Source: Rubrivivax sp. (GTDB lineage: Bacteria; Pseudomonadota; Gammaproteobacteria; Burkholderiales; Burkholderiaceae_C). From it: a stretch of 64,000 nt of DNA. Numbering within the stretch: position 1 is the first letter of the stretch; every line of letters starts with the position of its first letter. Both the position numbers and the translations under genes were made by a program. Positions 10,942 to 18,847 of this stretch are shown piece by piece. The stretch spans positions 24,593 through 88,592 of the forward strand of contig JAEUPC010000216.1 in assembly GCA_016789865.1 (NCBI GenBank), in the 5' to 3' direction. A model generated the notes under the pieces. The model ran no database searches. It had not been told where the DNA came from and saw nothing but the letters and a program-made list of their open reading frames with translations.

Positions 10942-11883
10942 TCATACGCCGCCCTCGTACCAGCGCAGCTTGCGGCGCAACGTGGCGTAATAGCTCCAGC
11001 CGCGCGGGTGCAGGAAGCGCACCTGGTGCGCCGAGCGCCGCACGCGGATCTGGTCGCCGTGCAAGAGGCTGGCGAGGTTGTGCATGTCGAAGCTCACCGA
11101 CACATCCTTGCCGGCCACGATGCCGATGCGCACTTCGCCCGCATCGGGCAGCACGATCGGCCGGTTGCTCAAGGTGTGCGAGGCGATCGGCACCACCACC
11201 CAGCCGCCGATCGAAGGGTGCAGGATCGGCCCGCCGGCCGAGAGCGCATAGGCCGTGCTGCCGGTGGGCGTGGCGACGATCAGGCCGTCGGCACGCAGGT
11301 TGGCGACGAAGTCGTCGTCGACGTCCACGCGCAGCTCCACCATGCCGGCGGTGGCGCCGCGGCTGACCACCACGTCGTTCAGCGACACGCCCTCGAAGAT
11401 GCACTCGCTGACCTGGTCGCTCTGGCGCCACACGCCGCCGGCCAGCATCGAGCGATGTTCTTCTTCGTAGTCGCCGGCCAGGATGGGCGCCAGGCTCTCC
11501 TTGTAGCGGTCGAGCGGGATGTCGGTGATGAAACCCAGCCGCCCGGCGTTGATGCCCACCAGCGGCACCTGGTGGCGCGACATCTCGCGTGCGAAGGCGA
11601 GCATCGTGCCGTCGCCACCCACCACCACCGCGATGTCGCAGCGGCGGCCGAGTTCCTCGACCGACAGCGCCTCGAAGCCGCCCGGCCCGCCCACCGCGCC
11701 GACGCTGCCGTCGCGGGCCAGGCCGGTGGCGCCCATGCCGAGCGCCGTCTCGCGCTCGAAGACCACGTCGAGCCCGCGGCCGACCAGGAAATGCGCGATC
11801 TCCTCGAGCACCGGCCCGATGCCGCGGGCCTGGAACTTGCCCACGATGGCGGCATGCTTGAAGGCCTTCGGCATGCGGCGCAT
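10942..11883 (-). CDS. nadK: NAD kinase
   Basis: Phosphorylates NAD to NADP. The 313-residue protein has the GGDGTML motif, the NAD-binding [20 protein letters not shown] segment, and the following SLNDVVV region. Two in-frame ATG codons lie close together (11883 and 11874); the first is preceded by a GAGGGTGG purine stretch and was chosen. It is divergent from hrcA with a 107-base spacer, an arrangement typical of Burkholderiales. Confidence 0.93.
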   Translation of the reverse strand: MRRMPKAFKHAAIVGKFQARGIGPVLEEIAHFLVGRGLDVVFERETALGMGATGLARDGSVGAVGGPGGFEALSVEELGRRCDIAVVVGGDGTMLAFAREMSRHQVPLVGINAGRLGFITDIPLDRYKESLAPILAGDYEEEHRSMLAGGVWRQSDQVSECIFEGVSLNDVVVSRGATAGMVELRVDVDDDFVANLRADGLIVATPTGSTAYALSAGGPILHPSIGGWVVVPIASHTLSNRPIVLPDAGEVRIGIVAGKDVSVSFDMHNLASLLHGDQIRVRRSAHQVRFLHPRGWSYYATLRRKLRWYEGGV

Positions 11884-11976
11884 TAGACCATAGCCACCCT
11901 CGTGAAACGCCCGTTCGCGGGGGCGCCGCCATGCCCGGCGCAGGCGAGAGAGCGCCACGCGCCGCGGGGCCGTTCG

Positions 11977-11982
11977 TACAAT
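11977..11982 (+). promoter_or_regulatory. possible -10 element of hrcA
   Basis: TACAAT lies eight bases before the hrcA ATG, which would place the transcript start at the codon itself (leaderless). No good -35 was seen. Confidence 0.35.
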
Positions 11983-11990
11983 GAAACACC

Positions 11991-13043
11991 ATGCTCGATG
12001 ACCGTGCCCGCACTCTGCTGAAGGCGCTGGTGGAACGCTACATCGCCGAAGGGCAGCCGGTGGGCTCGCGCACGCTGTCGCGCGCTTCGGGGCTCGACCT
12101 GTCGCCGGCCACCATTCGCAACGTGATGGCCGACCTCGAGGAGCTGGGCCTCATCGCCAGCCCGCACACCAGCGCCGGCCGCGTGCCCACCGCGCGCGGC
12201 TACCGCCTGTTCGTCGACACCATGCTCACCGCGCGGGCGCCGGCCGAGCTGGAAGCGTCGATCGACACCGACGCAGAACTCTCGGCCGTACGCGGGCAGA
12301 TCAGCCAGCAGTTGCACCCCGACCAGCCGCAGCGCGTGATCACCCAGGCCGCGTCGCTGCTTTCCAGCCTTTCCACCTACGTCGGCGTGGTCAGCGCGCC
12401 GCGCAAGGCCGGCGTCTTCCACCACATCGAGTTCCTGCGCCTGGGCGAGCGGCGGGTGCTGGTCATCCTCGTGTCGCCCGAGGGCGACGTGCAGAACCGC
12501 GTCGTCTTCACCGTGCGCGACCACACGCAGGCCGAGCTGATCGAAGCCACCAACTACGTCAATGCGCACTACGCCGGCCTCACGCTCGAAGAGGTGCGCG
12601 AACGCCTGAAGCGCGAGGTCGACGCGCTGCGCGGCGAGATCGCCTCGCTGATGCAGGCCGCGGTCGAGGCGGGCAGCGAGGCCGCCGAAGAAGGCGCCGA
12701 CCAGGTGGTGGTGGCCGGCGAGCGCAACCTGCTGGGCGTGCAGGACTTCGGCCAGGACATGGGCAGCCTGCGCCGCATGTTCGACCTGTTCGAGCAGAAG
12801 ACGCAGCTGCTGCGCCTGCTGGATGTGAGCAGCCGCGCAGAGGGCGTGCGCATCTTCATCGGGGGCGAGAGCCAGGTCGTGCCGTACGAACAACTCTCGG
12901 TGGTGACCGCGCCGTACGAAGTGGACGGCCGCGTGGTCGGCACGCTGGGCGTCATCGGCCCCACGCGCATGCCCTATGAGCGGATGATCCAGATCGTGGA
13001 CATCACCGCGCGGCTGGTGGGCCACGCCCTTTCACTCAAGTAG
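11991..13043 (+). CDS. hrcA: heat-inducible transcription repressor HrcA
   Basis: A 350-residue repressor of class I heat-shock genes acting at CIRCE operators. The N-terminal winged helix is intact ([38 protein letters not shown]), followed by the GAF-like regulatory domain with the IGGE segment. No CIRCE element or groE gene was found in the window, so its targets lie elsewhere. Confidence 0.96.
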   Translation: MLDDRARTLLKALVERYIAEGQPVGSRTLSRASGLDLSPATIRNVMADLEELGLIASPHTSAGRVPTARGYRLFVDTMLTARAPAELEASIDTDAELSAVRGQISQQLHPDQPQRVITQAASLLSSLSTYVGVVSAPRKAGVFHHIEFLRLGERRVLVILVSPEGDVQNRVVFTVRDHTQAELIEATNYVNAHYAGLTLEEVRERLKREVDALRGEIASLMQAAVEAGSEAAEEGADQVVVAGERNLLGVQDFGQDMGSLRRMFDLFEQKTQLLRLLDVSSRAEGVRIFIGGESQVVPYEQLSVVTAPYEVDGRVVGTLGVIGPTRMPYERMIQIVDITARLVGHALSLK

Positions 13044-13049
13044 GGTGCC

Positions 13050-14078
13050 ATGGACAGCCTCGACCTGCAGGTGCTCTCGCAAGCGCGCGATTGGCATGCC
13101 GGCGGCCACGCCGTGTGGCTGGTCACCGTGATCGAGACCTGGGGCTCCGCGCCGCGCCCTCCCGGCGCGCTGCTGGCCATGCGCGACGACGGTCAGGTGG
13201 TCGGCTCGGTCTCTGGCGGTTGTGTCGAAGACGACCTCATCGATCGCGTCCGCCATGGCGAACGCGTGGCCGCACCGACCCTCGTGGCCTACGGCGTCAC
13301 CAAGGAGGAGGCGGCGCGCTTCGGGCTGCCCTGCGGGGGCAACCTGCGCCTGGTGCAGGAGCCGCTTCGCGATGCGCGCTGGATCGACGAGGTGCTCGCA
13401 CGCACCGCGCGCCACGAGCTGGTGGCCCGCCGGCTGGAGCTGGCCAGCGGCGCCGTCACCGTCGAGCCGGCGCACCGCGGCGAGACGTTTACATTCGACG
13501 GGCAGCGGCTGCGCGCGCTGTACGGCCCGCGCTGGCGCATGCTGGTCATCGGCGCCGGCCAGCTCTCGCGCGTGCTGGCGCAGATGGCGCTCGCGCTGGA
13601 CTTCGAAGTCATCTGCTGCGACCCGCGCGAGGAGTACCACCTCACCTGGGACGTGCCCGGCACCACCTTCAGCAAGGCCATGCCCGACGACCTGGTGCAG
13701 GAACTGCAGCTCGACCCGCACTGCGCCGTGGTGGCCGTGACGCACGACCCCAAGCTCGACGACCTGGTGCTGCTGGAGGCGCTGAAGTCGCCGGCCTTCT
13801 ACGTCGGCGCGCTCGGCTCGCGCGGCAACACCACCAAGCGGCGCCAGCGGCTGGCGCTGTTCGACCTGAGCGAGGCCGAGATCGCGCGGCTGCACGGCCC
13901 CATCGGCCTGGACCTGGGCGGGCGCACGCCGGCCGAGATCGCGGTATCGATCCTCGCCGAGGTGATTGCCGTGCGGCACGGCGTGCCGCTGGCGCAGAAG
14001 AAGCCCGGCTCGGCGCATCCGCTGCCGGGCGGGGCGGCGGCCGCAGCCGCTGCGCCCGGCACCGCACCTTTGCGCTAG
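13050..14078 (+). CDS. XdhC/CoxI-family protein
   Basis: A 342-residue protein of the XdhC/CoxI family, which matures the molybdenum cofactor of xanthine and CO dehydrogenase-type enzymes. The N-terminal XdhC/CoxI part has GSAPRPPGA and SVSGGCVE; the C-terminal Rossmann part has VIGAGQLSRVLA and YVGALGSRGNTTKR. No molybdenum hydroxylase genes are in the window, so the client enzyme is unknown. It begins six bases after hrcA. The last 20 residues are Ala-rich low complexity. Confidence 0.9.
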   Translation: MDSLDLQVLSQARDWHAGGHAVWLVTVIETWGSAPRPPGALLAMRDDGQVVGSVSGGCVEDDLIDRVRHGERVAAPTLVAYGVTKEEAARFGLPCGGNLRLVQEPLRDARWIDEVLARTARHELVARRLELASGAVTVEPAHRGETFTFDGQRLRALYGPRWRMLVIGAGQLSRVLAQMALALDFEVICCDPREEYHLTWDVPGTTFSKAMPDDLVQELQLDPHCAVVAVTHDPKLDDLVLLEALKSPAFYVGALGSRGNTTKRRQRLALFDLSEAEIARLHGPIGLDLGGRTPAEIAVSILAEVIAVRHGVPLAQKKPGSAHPLPGGAAAAAAAPGTAPLR

Positions 14079-14149
14079 CTCGAAGCCTGGGCGGCCCGCC
14101 GCAGGGCCATTGCCCGCGGGTGTCGCTGCCCGGAACCTGCGCAGTCCTG

Positions 14150-15817
14150 TCAGGCCACCTTGAAGCCGGCCATCGCCGCCACCAGCCCTTGCGCCTGCTC
14201 GCGCATGCTCGCGGCTGCGGCGGCGCTTTGCTGCACGAGCGCGGCGTTCTGCTGCGTGGCCTGGTCCATCGAGGAGACCGCCTGTCCGACCTGGGCGACT
14301 CCGGCGCTCTGCTCGCCGCTGGCGCTGCTGATCTCGCTGACCAGTTCCGCGACGCGGCCGATGGCCTGCACGACCTCGGTCATGGTCTGACCGGCCTGGT
14401 CGACCAGCAATGTGCCGCGCTCGACCCGCTCCACGCTGGTGGAGATCAGGCTCTTGATCTCGCGCGCCGACTCGGCGCTGCGCTGCGCGAGACTGCGCAC
14501 CTCGCTGGCCACCACCGCGAAGCCGCGCCCCTGCTCGCCCGCGCGCGCCGCCTCGACCGCGGCGTTGAGCGCCAGGATGTTGGTCTGGAATGCGATGCCG
14601 TCGATGGTGCCGATGATGTCGGCGATGCGGCGCGAACTCTCGGAGATGCCCTGCATCGTCAGCACCACCTCGTTGACCACCTGGCCCCCGCGGGTAGCCA
14701 CATTGCTTGCTTCGCTGGCCAGGGTGGCGGCCTCGCGCGCGCCGTCGGCGTTGCGTTGCACGGTCGCGCCGAGCTGCTCCATCGAGGAGGCGGTCTGCTG
14801 CAGCGAATTGGCCTGCTGTTCGGTGCGGGCGCTGAGGTCGGTGTTCCCCATGGCGATCTGCTGGCTGGCGGTGGCCACGTTGTCCGCACTGTGGCGCACC
14901 TGCTGCACCGTGGCGCCGAGCCGGTCGGCCATGACGGCCAGCGCCTGCATCACGCTGCCCGGATGTTGCGGCGTGGCCAGGCAAGGCTGCGCAAGGTGCC
15001 CTTCAGCCACCGCATTCACCACCCGCATCACCACCGCGGGCTCGGCGCCCAGACGGGCGTTGATCCAGCGCTTGATCACCACCAGCTGCACGAGGGCCAA
15101 AGCGGCCAGGCCCACCGCGGCGCACACCAGCACCACGAACCAGGTCCGCTCGGCCCGGCCACCGGCGGCCACCTCGGCGCGCGTGCGCTCGTCCAGCAGC
15201 ACCAGGAACTCGTCCACCGGCTTCATGATCTTGGCCTTGTTCTGGTGGTAGATCAGGTCGTGCATCATGGCCACGGCCCGAGCGCGGTCGGGTTCGCCCT
15301 TCACGCTGAACTGGCCCTTGTCGTCGGCACGCAGGCCCTTCACCAGGTTCATCGCAACCGTCTCGGTGCGCACCAGGTCGTCGGAGTTGGCCGCCGCCTC
15401 CTTGAGCTTGCCGAACTCCAAGTCGGTGAAGCCGGCGTCCTTCATCATCTCCAGCAGCGCGCGGGTGGTCGGCTGGCCGGCATGGCTGGGCTGCTGGCCG
15501 GCGGCCAAGAAGTCCCAATGGATCTTCTCGTAGCCCGGCGGGCGCGGCTTCTTGCCGTTGCGCACGTCGAGCACGGCGAAGTACTGCTCCTCCCACTTCG
15601 ACTCGCCGGTGACGACGTAGGTGCGGGCCAGGCGGGTGAGGTCGTCGGAGCTCTGGCGCAACTCGTCGGCCAGCAGCAAGGACAACGTGCGGCGCCCTTC
15701 GGCCGCCCTGGCGGCGTCGGCGGCAACGTCCAGCCGCCAGATGGCCAGGAGCAGCGGGAGCAGGCACAAGACCATCAGCGCAATGGCCGCGGTAAAGATC
15801 TGACGCAGGCTTCTCAT
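14150..15817 (-). CDS. methyl-accepting chemotaxis protein
   Basis: A 555-residue transmembrane chemoreceptor. TM1 is near residues 8-26, a periplasmic sensor domain follows (to about 215), then TM2 ([20 protein letters not shown]), a HAMP linker and the signalling domain with the conserved hairpin tip [20 protein letters not shown]. It ends MAGFKVA without the NWETF-type CheR/CheB tether. The ligand is not predictable. Stands alone, convergent with the XdhC-family gene. The ATG at 15817 begins the TM1 leader; longer frames are not supported. Confidence 0.92.
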   Translation of the reverse strand: MRSLRQIFTAAIALMVLCLLPLLLAIWRLDVAADAARAAEGRRTLSLLLADELRQSSDDLTRLARTYVVTGESKWEEQYFAVLDVRNGKKPRPPGYEKIHWDFLAAGQQPSHAGQPTTRALLEMMKDAGFTDLEFGKLKEAAANSDDLVRTETVAMNLVKGLRADDKGQFSVKGEPDRARAVAMMHDLIYHQNKAKIMKPVDEFLVLLDERTRAEVAAGGRAERTWFVVLVCAAVGLAALALVQLVVIKRWINARLGAEPAVVMRVVNAVAEGHLAQPCLATPQHPGSVMQALAVMADRLGATVQQVRHSADNVATASQQIAMGNTDLSARTEQQANSLQQTASSMEQLGATVQRNADGAREAATLASEASNVATRGGQVVNEVVLTMQGISESSRRIADIIGTIDGIAFQTNILALNAAVEAARAGEQGRGFAVVASEVRSLAQRSAESAREIKSLISTSVERVERGTLLVDQAGQTMTEVVQAIGRVAELVSEISSASGEQSAGVAQVGQAVSSMDQATQQNAALVQQSAAAAASMREQAQGLVAAMAGFKVA

Positions 15818-16008
15818 CGAGCACCCCTTCGTTGCGTGGGATTCAGACGGACCGGTCCGGCAAGGCACTCGGTCGCGCTTGCCGGCCCCCTCAAACCATC
15901 CTTGCGGAGAGCCGAGAGTCTTGGGCAAGGGTCGCCGCACGGGCGGCCCGAAATGCGCGGCGATTCCGTGGCATCTCGGTGCCGGGGCCTGGGCGATAGC
16001 GCCCCCGG

Positions 16009-16014
16009 TACACT
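16009..16014 (+). promoter_or_regulatory. possible -10 element of the tRNA gene
   Basis: TACACT lies about 40 bases before the mature tRNA 5' end, at a suitable distance for a processed leader. The -35 region is weak. The rest of the 238-base spacer from 15818 shows nothing recognisable. Confidence 0.3.
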
Positions 16015-16055
16015 GCAGCGCGCGTGCGTTGGCAGGCTGTGCCCGGCCGCGGCGG

Positions 16056-16131
16056 GGGCCGTTAGCTCAGTGGTTAGAGCAGAGGACTCATAATCCTTTG
16101 GTCGTTGGTTCGATCCCAACACGGCCTACCA
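16056..16131 (+). tRNA. tRNA with anticodon CAU (Ile2 or elongator Met)
   Basis: A complete 76-base cloverleaf with encoded CCA. Acceptor GGGCCGT pairs with ACGGCCT (one G-U at the end), D arm GCTC/GAGC, anticodon stem GAGGA/TCCTT with loop CTCATAA, T arm GTTGG/CCAAC. The anticodon CAU could be elongator Met or, after lysidine modification of C34, the AUA-reading Ile2. The D-arm AGCTCAGTGGTTAGAGC and the TTGGTCG variable region resemble enteric tRNA-Ile2 more than tRNA-Met. It is not an initiator tRNA (no CCC/GGG anticodon stem). Confidence 0.95.
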
Positions 16132-16186
16132 GACCCCCATCGATAGGCCCGGGCTTGGCGGGTCCTCGCGCCGGCTTCCTGAACCC

Positions 16187-16246
16187 GTTCGCGACCCCGT
16201 TCACGACCCTGTTCGCGACCCTGTTCGCGACCCTGTTCGCGACCTT
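16187..16246. repeat. 12-bp tandem repeat, five copies
   Basis: Five head-to-tail copies of GTTCGCGACCCT with one- or two-base variants, downstream of the tRNA. No gene is supported across it. Confidence 0.85.
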
Positions 16247-16355
16247 GCCAGCACCCCTTGCCCGCGCCCGATCTCCAACCGCGCGGGGCCTGAACTGCGG
16301 CGGCCTCGAGCGGCCGCCTGCCACGTGGCCCTTTTCGCCGCGGGGCACGGAGGAC

Positions 16356-16384
16356 TTGCGCTCGGTACTGTTATTTCATACAGT
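16356..16384 (+). promoter_or_regulatory. promoter overlapped by the LexA box
   Basis: TTGCGC (-35), a 17-base spacer and TACAGT (-10, four of six consensus bases). The predicted start is near 16391, seven bases before the Shine-Dalgarno sequence of the small ORF. The LexA box covers the spacer and the -10. Confidence 0.55.
16368..16383 (+). promoter_or_regulatory. LexA (SOS) box, perfect CTGT-N8-ACAG
   Basis: CTGTTATTTCATACAG fits the gamma/beta-proteobacterial LexA consensus CTGT-N8-ACAG exactly, with an AT-rich centre in a GC-rich region and TA flanking on the left. It lies over the predicted -10 of a promoter reading into the small ORF at 16408. Confidence 0.8.
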
Positions 16385-16407
16385 CCTCTCCCTTCGTGGA
16401 GAACACC

Positions 16408-16494
16408 ATGCACGCCCGAGACCTTCGCCAGCTGTACCACCCAAGGCCGCAGCGGCTGCCGCGCTGGTTGCGCCGCATCTGGGTCTGGTTCTGA
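16408..16494 (+). CDS. small SOS-controlled ORF, 28 residues
   Basis: A 28-residue reading frame with ATG preceded by GGAGAA at a spacing of four bases, directly behind the LexA box promoter. It starts MHARDLRQLYH and ends LPRWLRRIWVWF: strongly basic (eight Arg) with a Trp/Phe-rich amphipathic C-terminus and no signal peptide. I do not recognise it. The composition would fit a membrane-active or membrane-associated SOS peptide, but this is inference; it could also be a leader peptide for the genes downstream. Confidence 0.5.
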   Translation: MHARDLRQLYHPRPQRLPRWLRRIWVWF

Positions 16495-16637
16495 TCCCCC
16501 CATCGGCGGTGGTGTCCCCGTGCGCCGAGCACCGGCCCGCTGCCGATCAGCCCTTGGCGCCGCCTCTTCGTGGGCAAGCTCACGGCCCTTCGCTTGCCAG
16601 CCGCCGTCATCGCCGAACCCTCCCGCCGCCCTCTTTC

Positions 16638-16928
16638 ATGAACGCCCCCTGGTCCCCCGAAGTCCTGCTGCGCCCGGCCGATGACGCGCAGGCCCCGCTG
16701 CCGCTGGGCGCCGACGGCGTGGCCCGCTGGGTGTGGCAAAGCCGCTTCGGTGCCATGCTCATCGAAGTGATCGACGGCGCGGTGTTCGTCAACGGCGACC
16801 GCGTGCAACCGCACGTCGCGGCGCCCGCGCCCGCGCCCGCGCTGCCGCTGCGGCCGGCGGGCAGTGTGGCGTCCGGCCCGGGCACGGCCATGTCACACCG
16901 CGCCGCCCCGAACGGCCCGCTGCCGTGA
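16638..16928 (+). CDS. hypothetical protein upstream of the DUF72 gene
   Basis: A 96-residue protein, start MNAPWSPEVLLRPADDAQ. The first 65 residues look folded (WVWQSRFGAMLIEVIDGAVFVNGDRV); the remainder is Ala/Pro-rich. No function recognised. Its stop overlaps the GTG start of the DUF72 gene (GTGA), so both are translated together. A 143-base spacer with no clear feature separates it from the 28-residue ORF, so it may be in the same SOS-controlled transcript. Confidence 0.65.
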   Translation: MNAPWSPEVLLRPADDAQAPLPLGADGVARWVWQSRFGAMLIEVIDGAVFVNGDRVQPHVAAPAPAPALPLRPAGSVASGPGTAMSHRAAPNGPLP

Positions 16929-17665
16929 ATGCGCCATCAACCGCTCAGCCGCGGCTGCTGGCCGGGGCCAGCGGCTATGCCTACGACGAGTGGAAGGGCG
17001 CCTTCTATCCCGACAAGCTGCGCACCGACGAGATGCTCGGCTGGTACGCCAGGCACCTGCGCACGGTGGAAATCAACAACACCTTCTACCGCATGCCCCG
17101 GCGCAGCGTGCTCGAACAATGGGCGGCTGTCGTGCCAGAGGGCTTCAGCTTCGCGATCAAGGCCTCGCGCCGCATCACGCACGAGGCACGGCTGAAGGCC
17201 GAAGATGCCGCCGAGGCGGTGGGCTACCTCTACCGCAACCTCGAGGTGCTCGGCGGCAGGCGCGGGCCGGTGCTGTTCCAGCTGCCGCCGTTCCTGAAGA
17301 GGGACGTGCCGCGCCTCGCTTCGTTCATTGCTCTGCTTCCAACCGGGCATCGCGCGGCCTTCGAGTTCCGCGACGAGAGCTGGCTCAGCGACGAGGTGTT
17401 CGAGACCCTGCGCGCTGCGGATGCGGCGTTGTGCCTGACCGAGCGTGAGGACCATGGCGCGCCGCGCTGGGTGGCCACGGCGAGCTGGGGCTACGTGCGC
17501 CTGCGGCTCGAGCAGTACGGCGAAGCCGAGCTGGCCGAGTGGGCCGTGCGCATCGCCGCGGCACCGTGGGGCGACGCGCACGTCTACTTCATGCACGAGC
17601 CCACCGCGCCACGCTATGCCGCGGCGCTGGCGCGCCTGTACGAGGCCTCCTTGCCCACAGGCTGA
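16925..17665 (+). CDS. DUF72 domain protein
   Basis: A 246-residue DUF72 (YecE-type, TIM-barrel-like) protein of unknown function. The family signature is seen in GASGYAYDEWKGAFYP near the start, TVEINNTFYRMP, FQLPPFLK, and FEFRDESW. It is translationally coupled to the preceding small gene. Its stop codon abuts the stop of the convergent ccmH with no spacer. Confidence 0.9.
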   Translation: MNAPSTAQPRLLAGASGYAYDEWKGAFYPDKLRTDEMLGWYARHLRTVEINNTFYRMPRRSVLEQWAAVVPEGFSFAIKASRRITHEARLKAEDAAEAVGYLYRNLEVLGGRRGPVLFQLPPFLKRDVPRLASFIALLPTGHRAAFEFRDESWLSDEVFETLRAADAALCLTEREDHGAPRWVATASWGYVRLRLEQYGEAELAEWAVRIAAAPWGDAHVYFMHEPTAPRYAAALARLYEASLPTG

Positions 17666-18313
17666 TCAAGCGTCGGCCGGCGGTGCCGCGTCCAGCAGCG
17701 CGGCGGCTTGTGATCGTTGCGCGGTGCTGAGCGCCTCGTGCGGCGGCGCCCCCTCGCGCGGCAGCCCCTGCGGCGAACCCCCGGCCGCGGTGCACGCGCG
17801 TCGCAGCCCGCGCCACAGCAGCGTGCCGCCCAGCAGCACCATCAAGGCCGGCCCGGCCCACAGCAGCACCGTGCTCGACTTCAACGGCGGCCGATAGCGC
17901 ACGAAGTCGCCGTAGCGCTCGGTCATGAACGCCATCACCTCGGCCCCGCTGCGGCCGGCGCGCAACTGCTCACGCACCTGGTTCTTCAGGTCCACCGCGA
18001 GGTCGGCGTTGGAGTCGGCAAGCGATTGGTTCTGGCACACGAGACAGCGCAGTTCGGCGGCCAGCACCTGCACGCGCGCCTCGATCGCGGCATCGGTGCG
18101 GATGTCCGCGGCCGGCGCCGCCCACGCGCCGGTCGCCGCCGCGACGACGAACGCAACGAAGAAGACACGCGGCAGACCCCTCCACAGGAGCGCCCGCACC
18201 ACCGCCCGTACCACAGCCCCCATCAGCACCCGCACCCGCACCACCAGCCGTACCGGCAGGCCCGCGCGACGCGCGAGGCCCGTCAATCGCACGCCGTGCG
18301 TCGAAGACCCCAT
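17666..18313 (-). CDS. ccmH: cytochrome c maturation protein CcmH
   Basis: Periplasmic thiol-reductant of the system I (Ccm) cytochrome c maturation pathway that keeps apocytochrome cysteines reduced. The LRCLVCQNQS motif carries the redox Cys pair (CLVC; not a heme site, since Gln replaces His). A hydrophobic signal-anchor precedes it and a second membrane helix (TVLLWAGPALMVLLGGTLLW) follows. It is the short form without the TPR half; the CcmI part is encoded separately at 44350. Start ATG six bases after ccmG. Confidence 0.93.
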   Translation of the reverse strand: MGSSTHGVRLTGLARRAGLPVRLVVRVRVLMGAVVRAVVRALLWRGLPRVFFVAFVVAAATGAWAAPAADIRTDAAIEARVQVLAAELRCLVCQNQSLADSNADLAVDLKNQVREQLRAGRSGAEVMAFMTERYGDFVRYRPPLKSSTVLLWAGPALMVLLGGTLLWRGLRRACTAAGGSPQGLPREGAPPHEALSTAQRSQAAALLDAAPPADA

Positions 18314-18319
18314 CGCCGC

Positions 18320-18847
18320 TCAGCCCTGCAGCCCCCGCACCAGCGGCAGCACCTGCCGGCCCCACACTTCGGCCGTCAGCGGCCCGGTGTGGCGCCAGCG
18401 CACAACACCGTCACGGTCGATGACGAACGTCTCCGGCACGCCGACCACGCCGAAGTCGATGCCGACGCGCCCCTCGGTGTCCAGCACCGTCGCTGCGTAG
18501 GGGTCGCCCAGGCGCAGCAGCCATTCCTCGGCCGCACGCGGGTCGTCCTTGTAGACCAGACCCACCAGGTACACGCCGCCGTCGCGCGCGGCCTGCACCA
18601 GCAACGGGTGTTCGTCGCGGCACGGCGCGCACCACGAGGCCCAGACGTTGAGCACCCAGACCCGGCCCAGCAACTCGCGGCTGGCCAGCGGGGCTTCCGC
18701 GGCGCTCAAGCGCGGCAGCGTGAATGCGGGCGCGGGCCGGCCAACCAGCGGCGAGGGCACCACGCGCGGCTCAGTCACCACGCCGGCGCGGAGCATCGCC
18801 GCGACGGCAGCAAACGCCGCCAGAGGGATGAAGGCGCGCAGCTTCAC
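18320..18847 (-). CDS. ccmG: thiol:disulfide interchange protein CcmG/DsbE
   Basis: A 175-residue membrane-anchored thioredoxin-like protein of the Ccm pathway. N-terminal helix FIPLAAFAAVAAM, then a thioredoxin fold with the active site WASWCAPCRDEHP and the cis-Pro loop GVPETFVID. The GTG start overlaps the ccmF stop (GTGA). Confidence 0.95.
   Translation of the reverse strand: MKLRAFIPLAAFAAVAAMLRAGVVTEPRVVPSPLVGRPAPAFTLPRLSAAEAPLASRELLGRVWVLNVWASWCAPCRDEHPLLVQAARDGGVYLVGLVYKDDPRAAEEWLLRLGDPYAATVLDTEGRVGIDFGVVGVPETFVIDRDGVVRWRHTGPLTAEVWGRQVLPLVRGLQG

Noticed and set aside
11884-11990. CIRCE operator upstream of hrcA
   Set aside because: No TTAGCACTC-N9-GAGTGCTAA-like repeat is present in the spacer.
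16187-16246. 12-bp repeats as a CRISPR array or as coding sequence
   Set aside because: Units are contiguous without spacers, and the only reading frame across them is low complexity with no start signal.
18000-18060. CLVCQ in CcmH as a heme site
   Set aside because: Gln replaces the heme-ligand His; it is the known redox Cys pair of CcmH.
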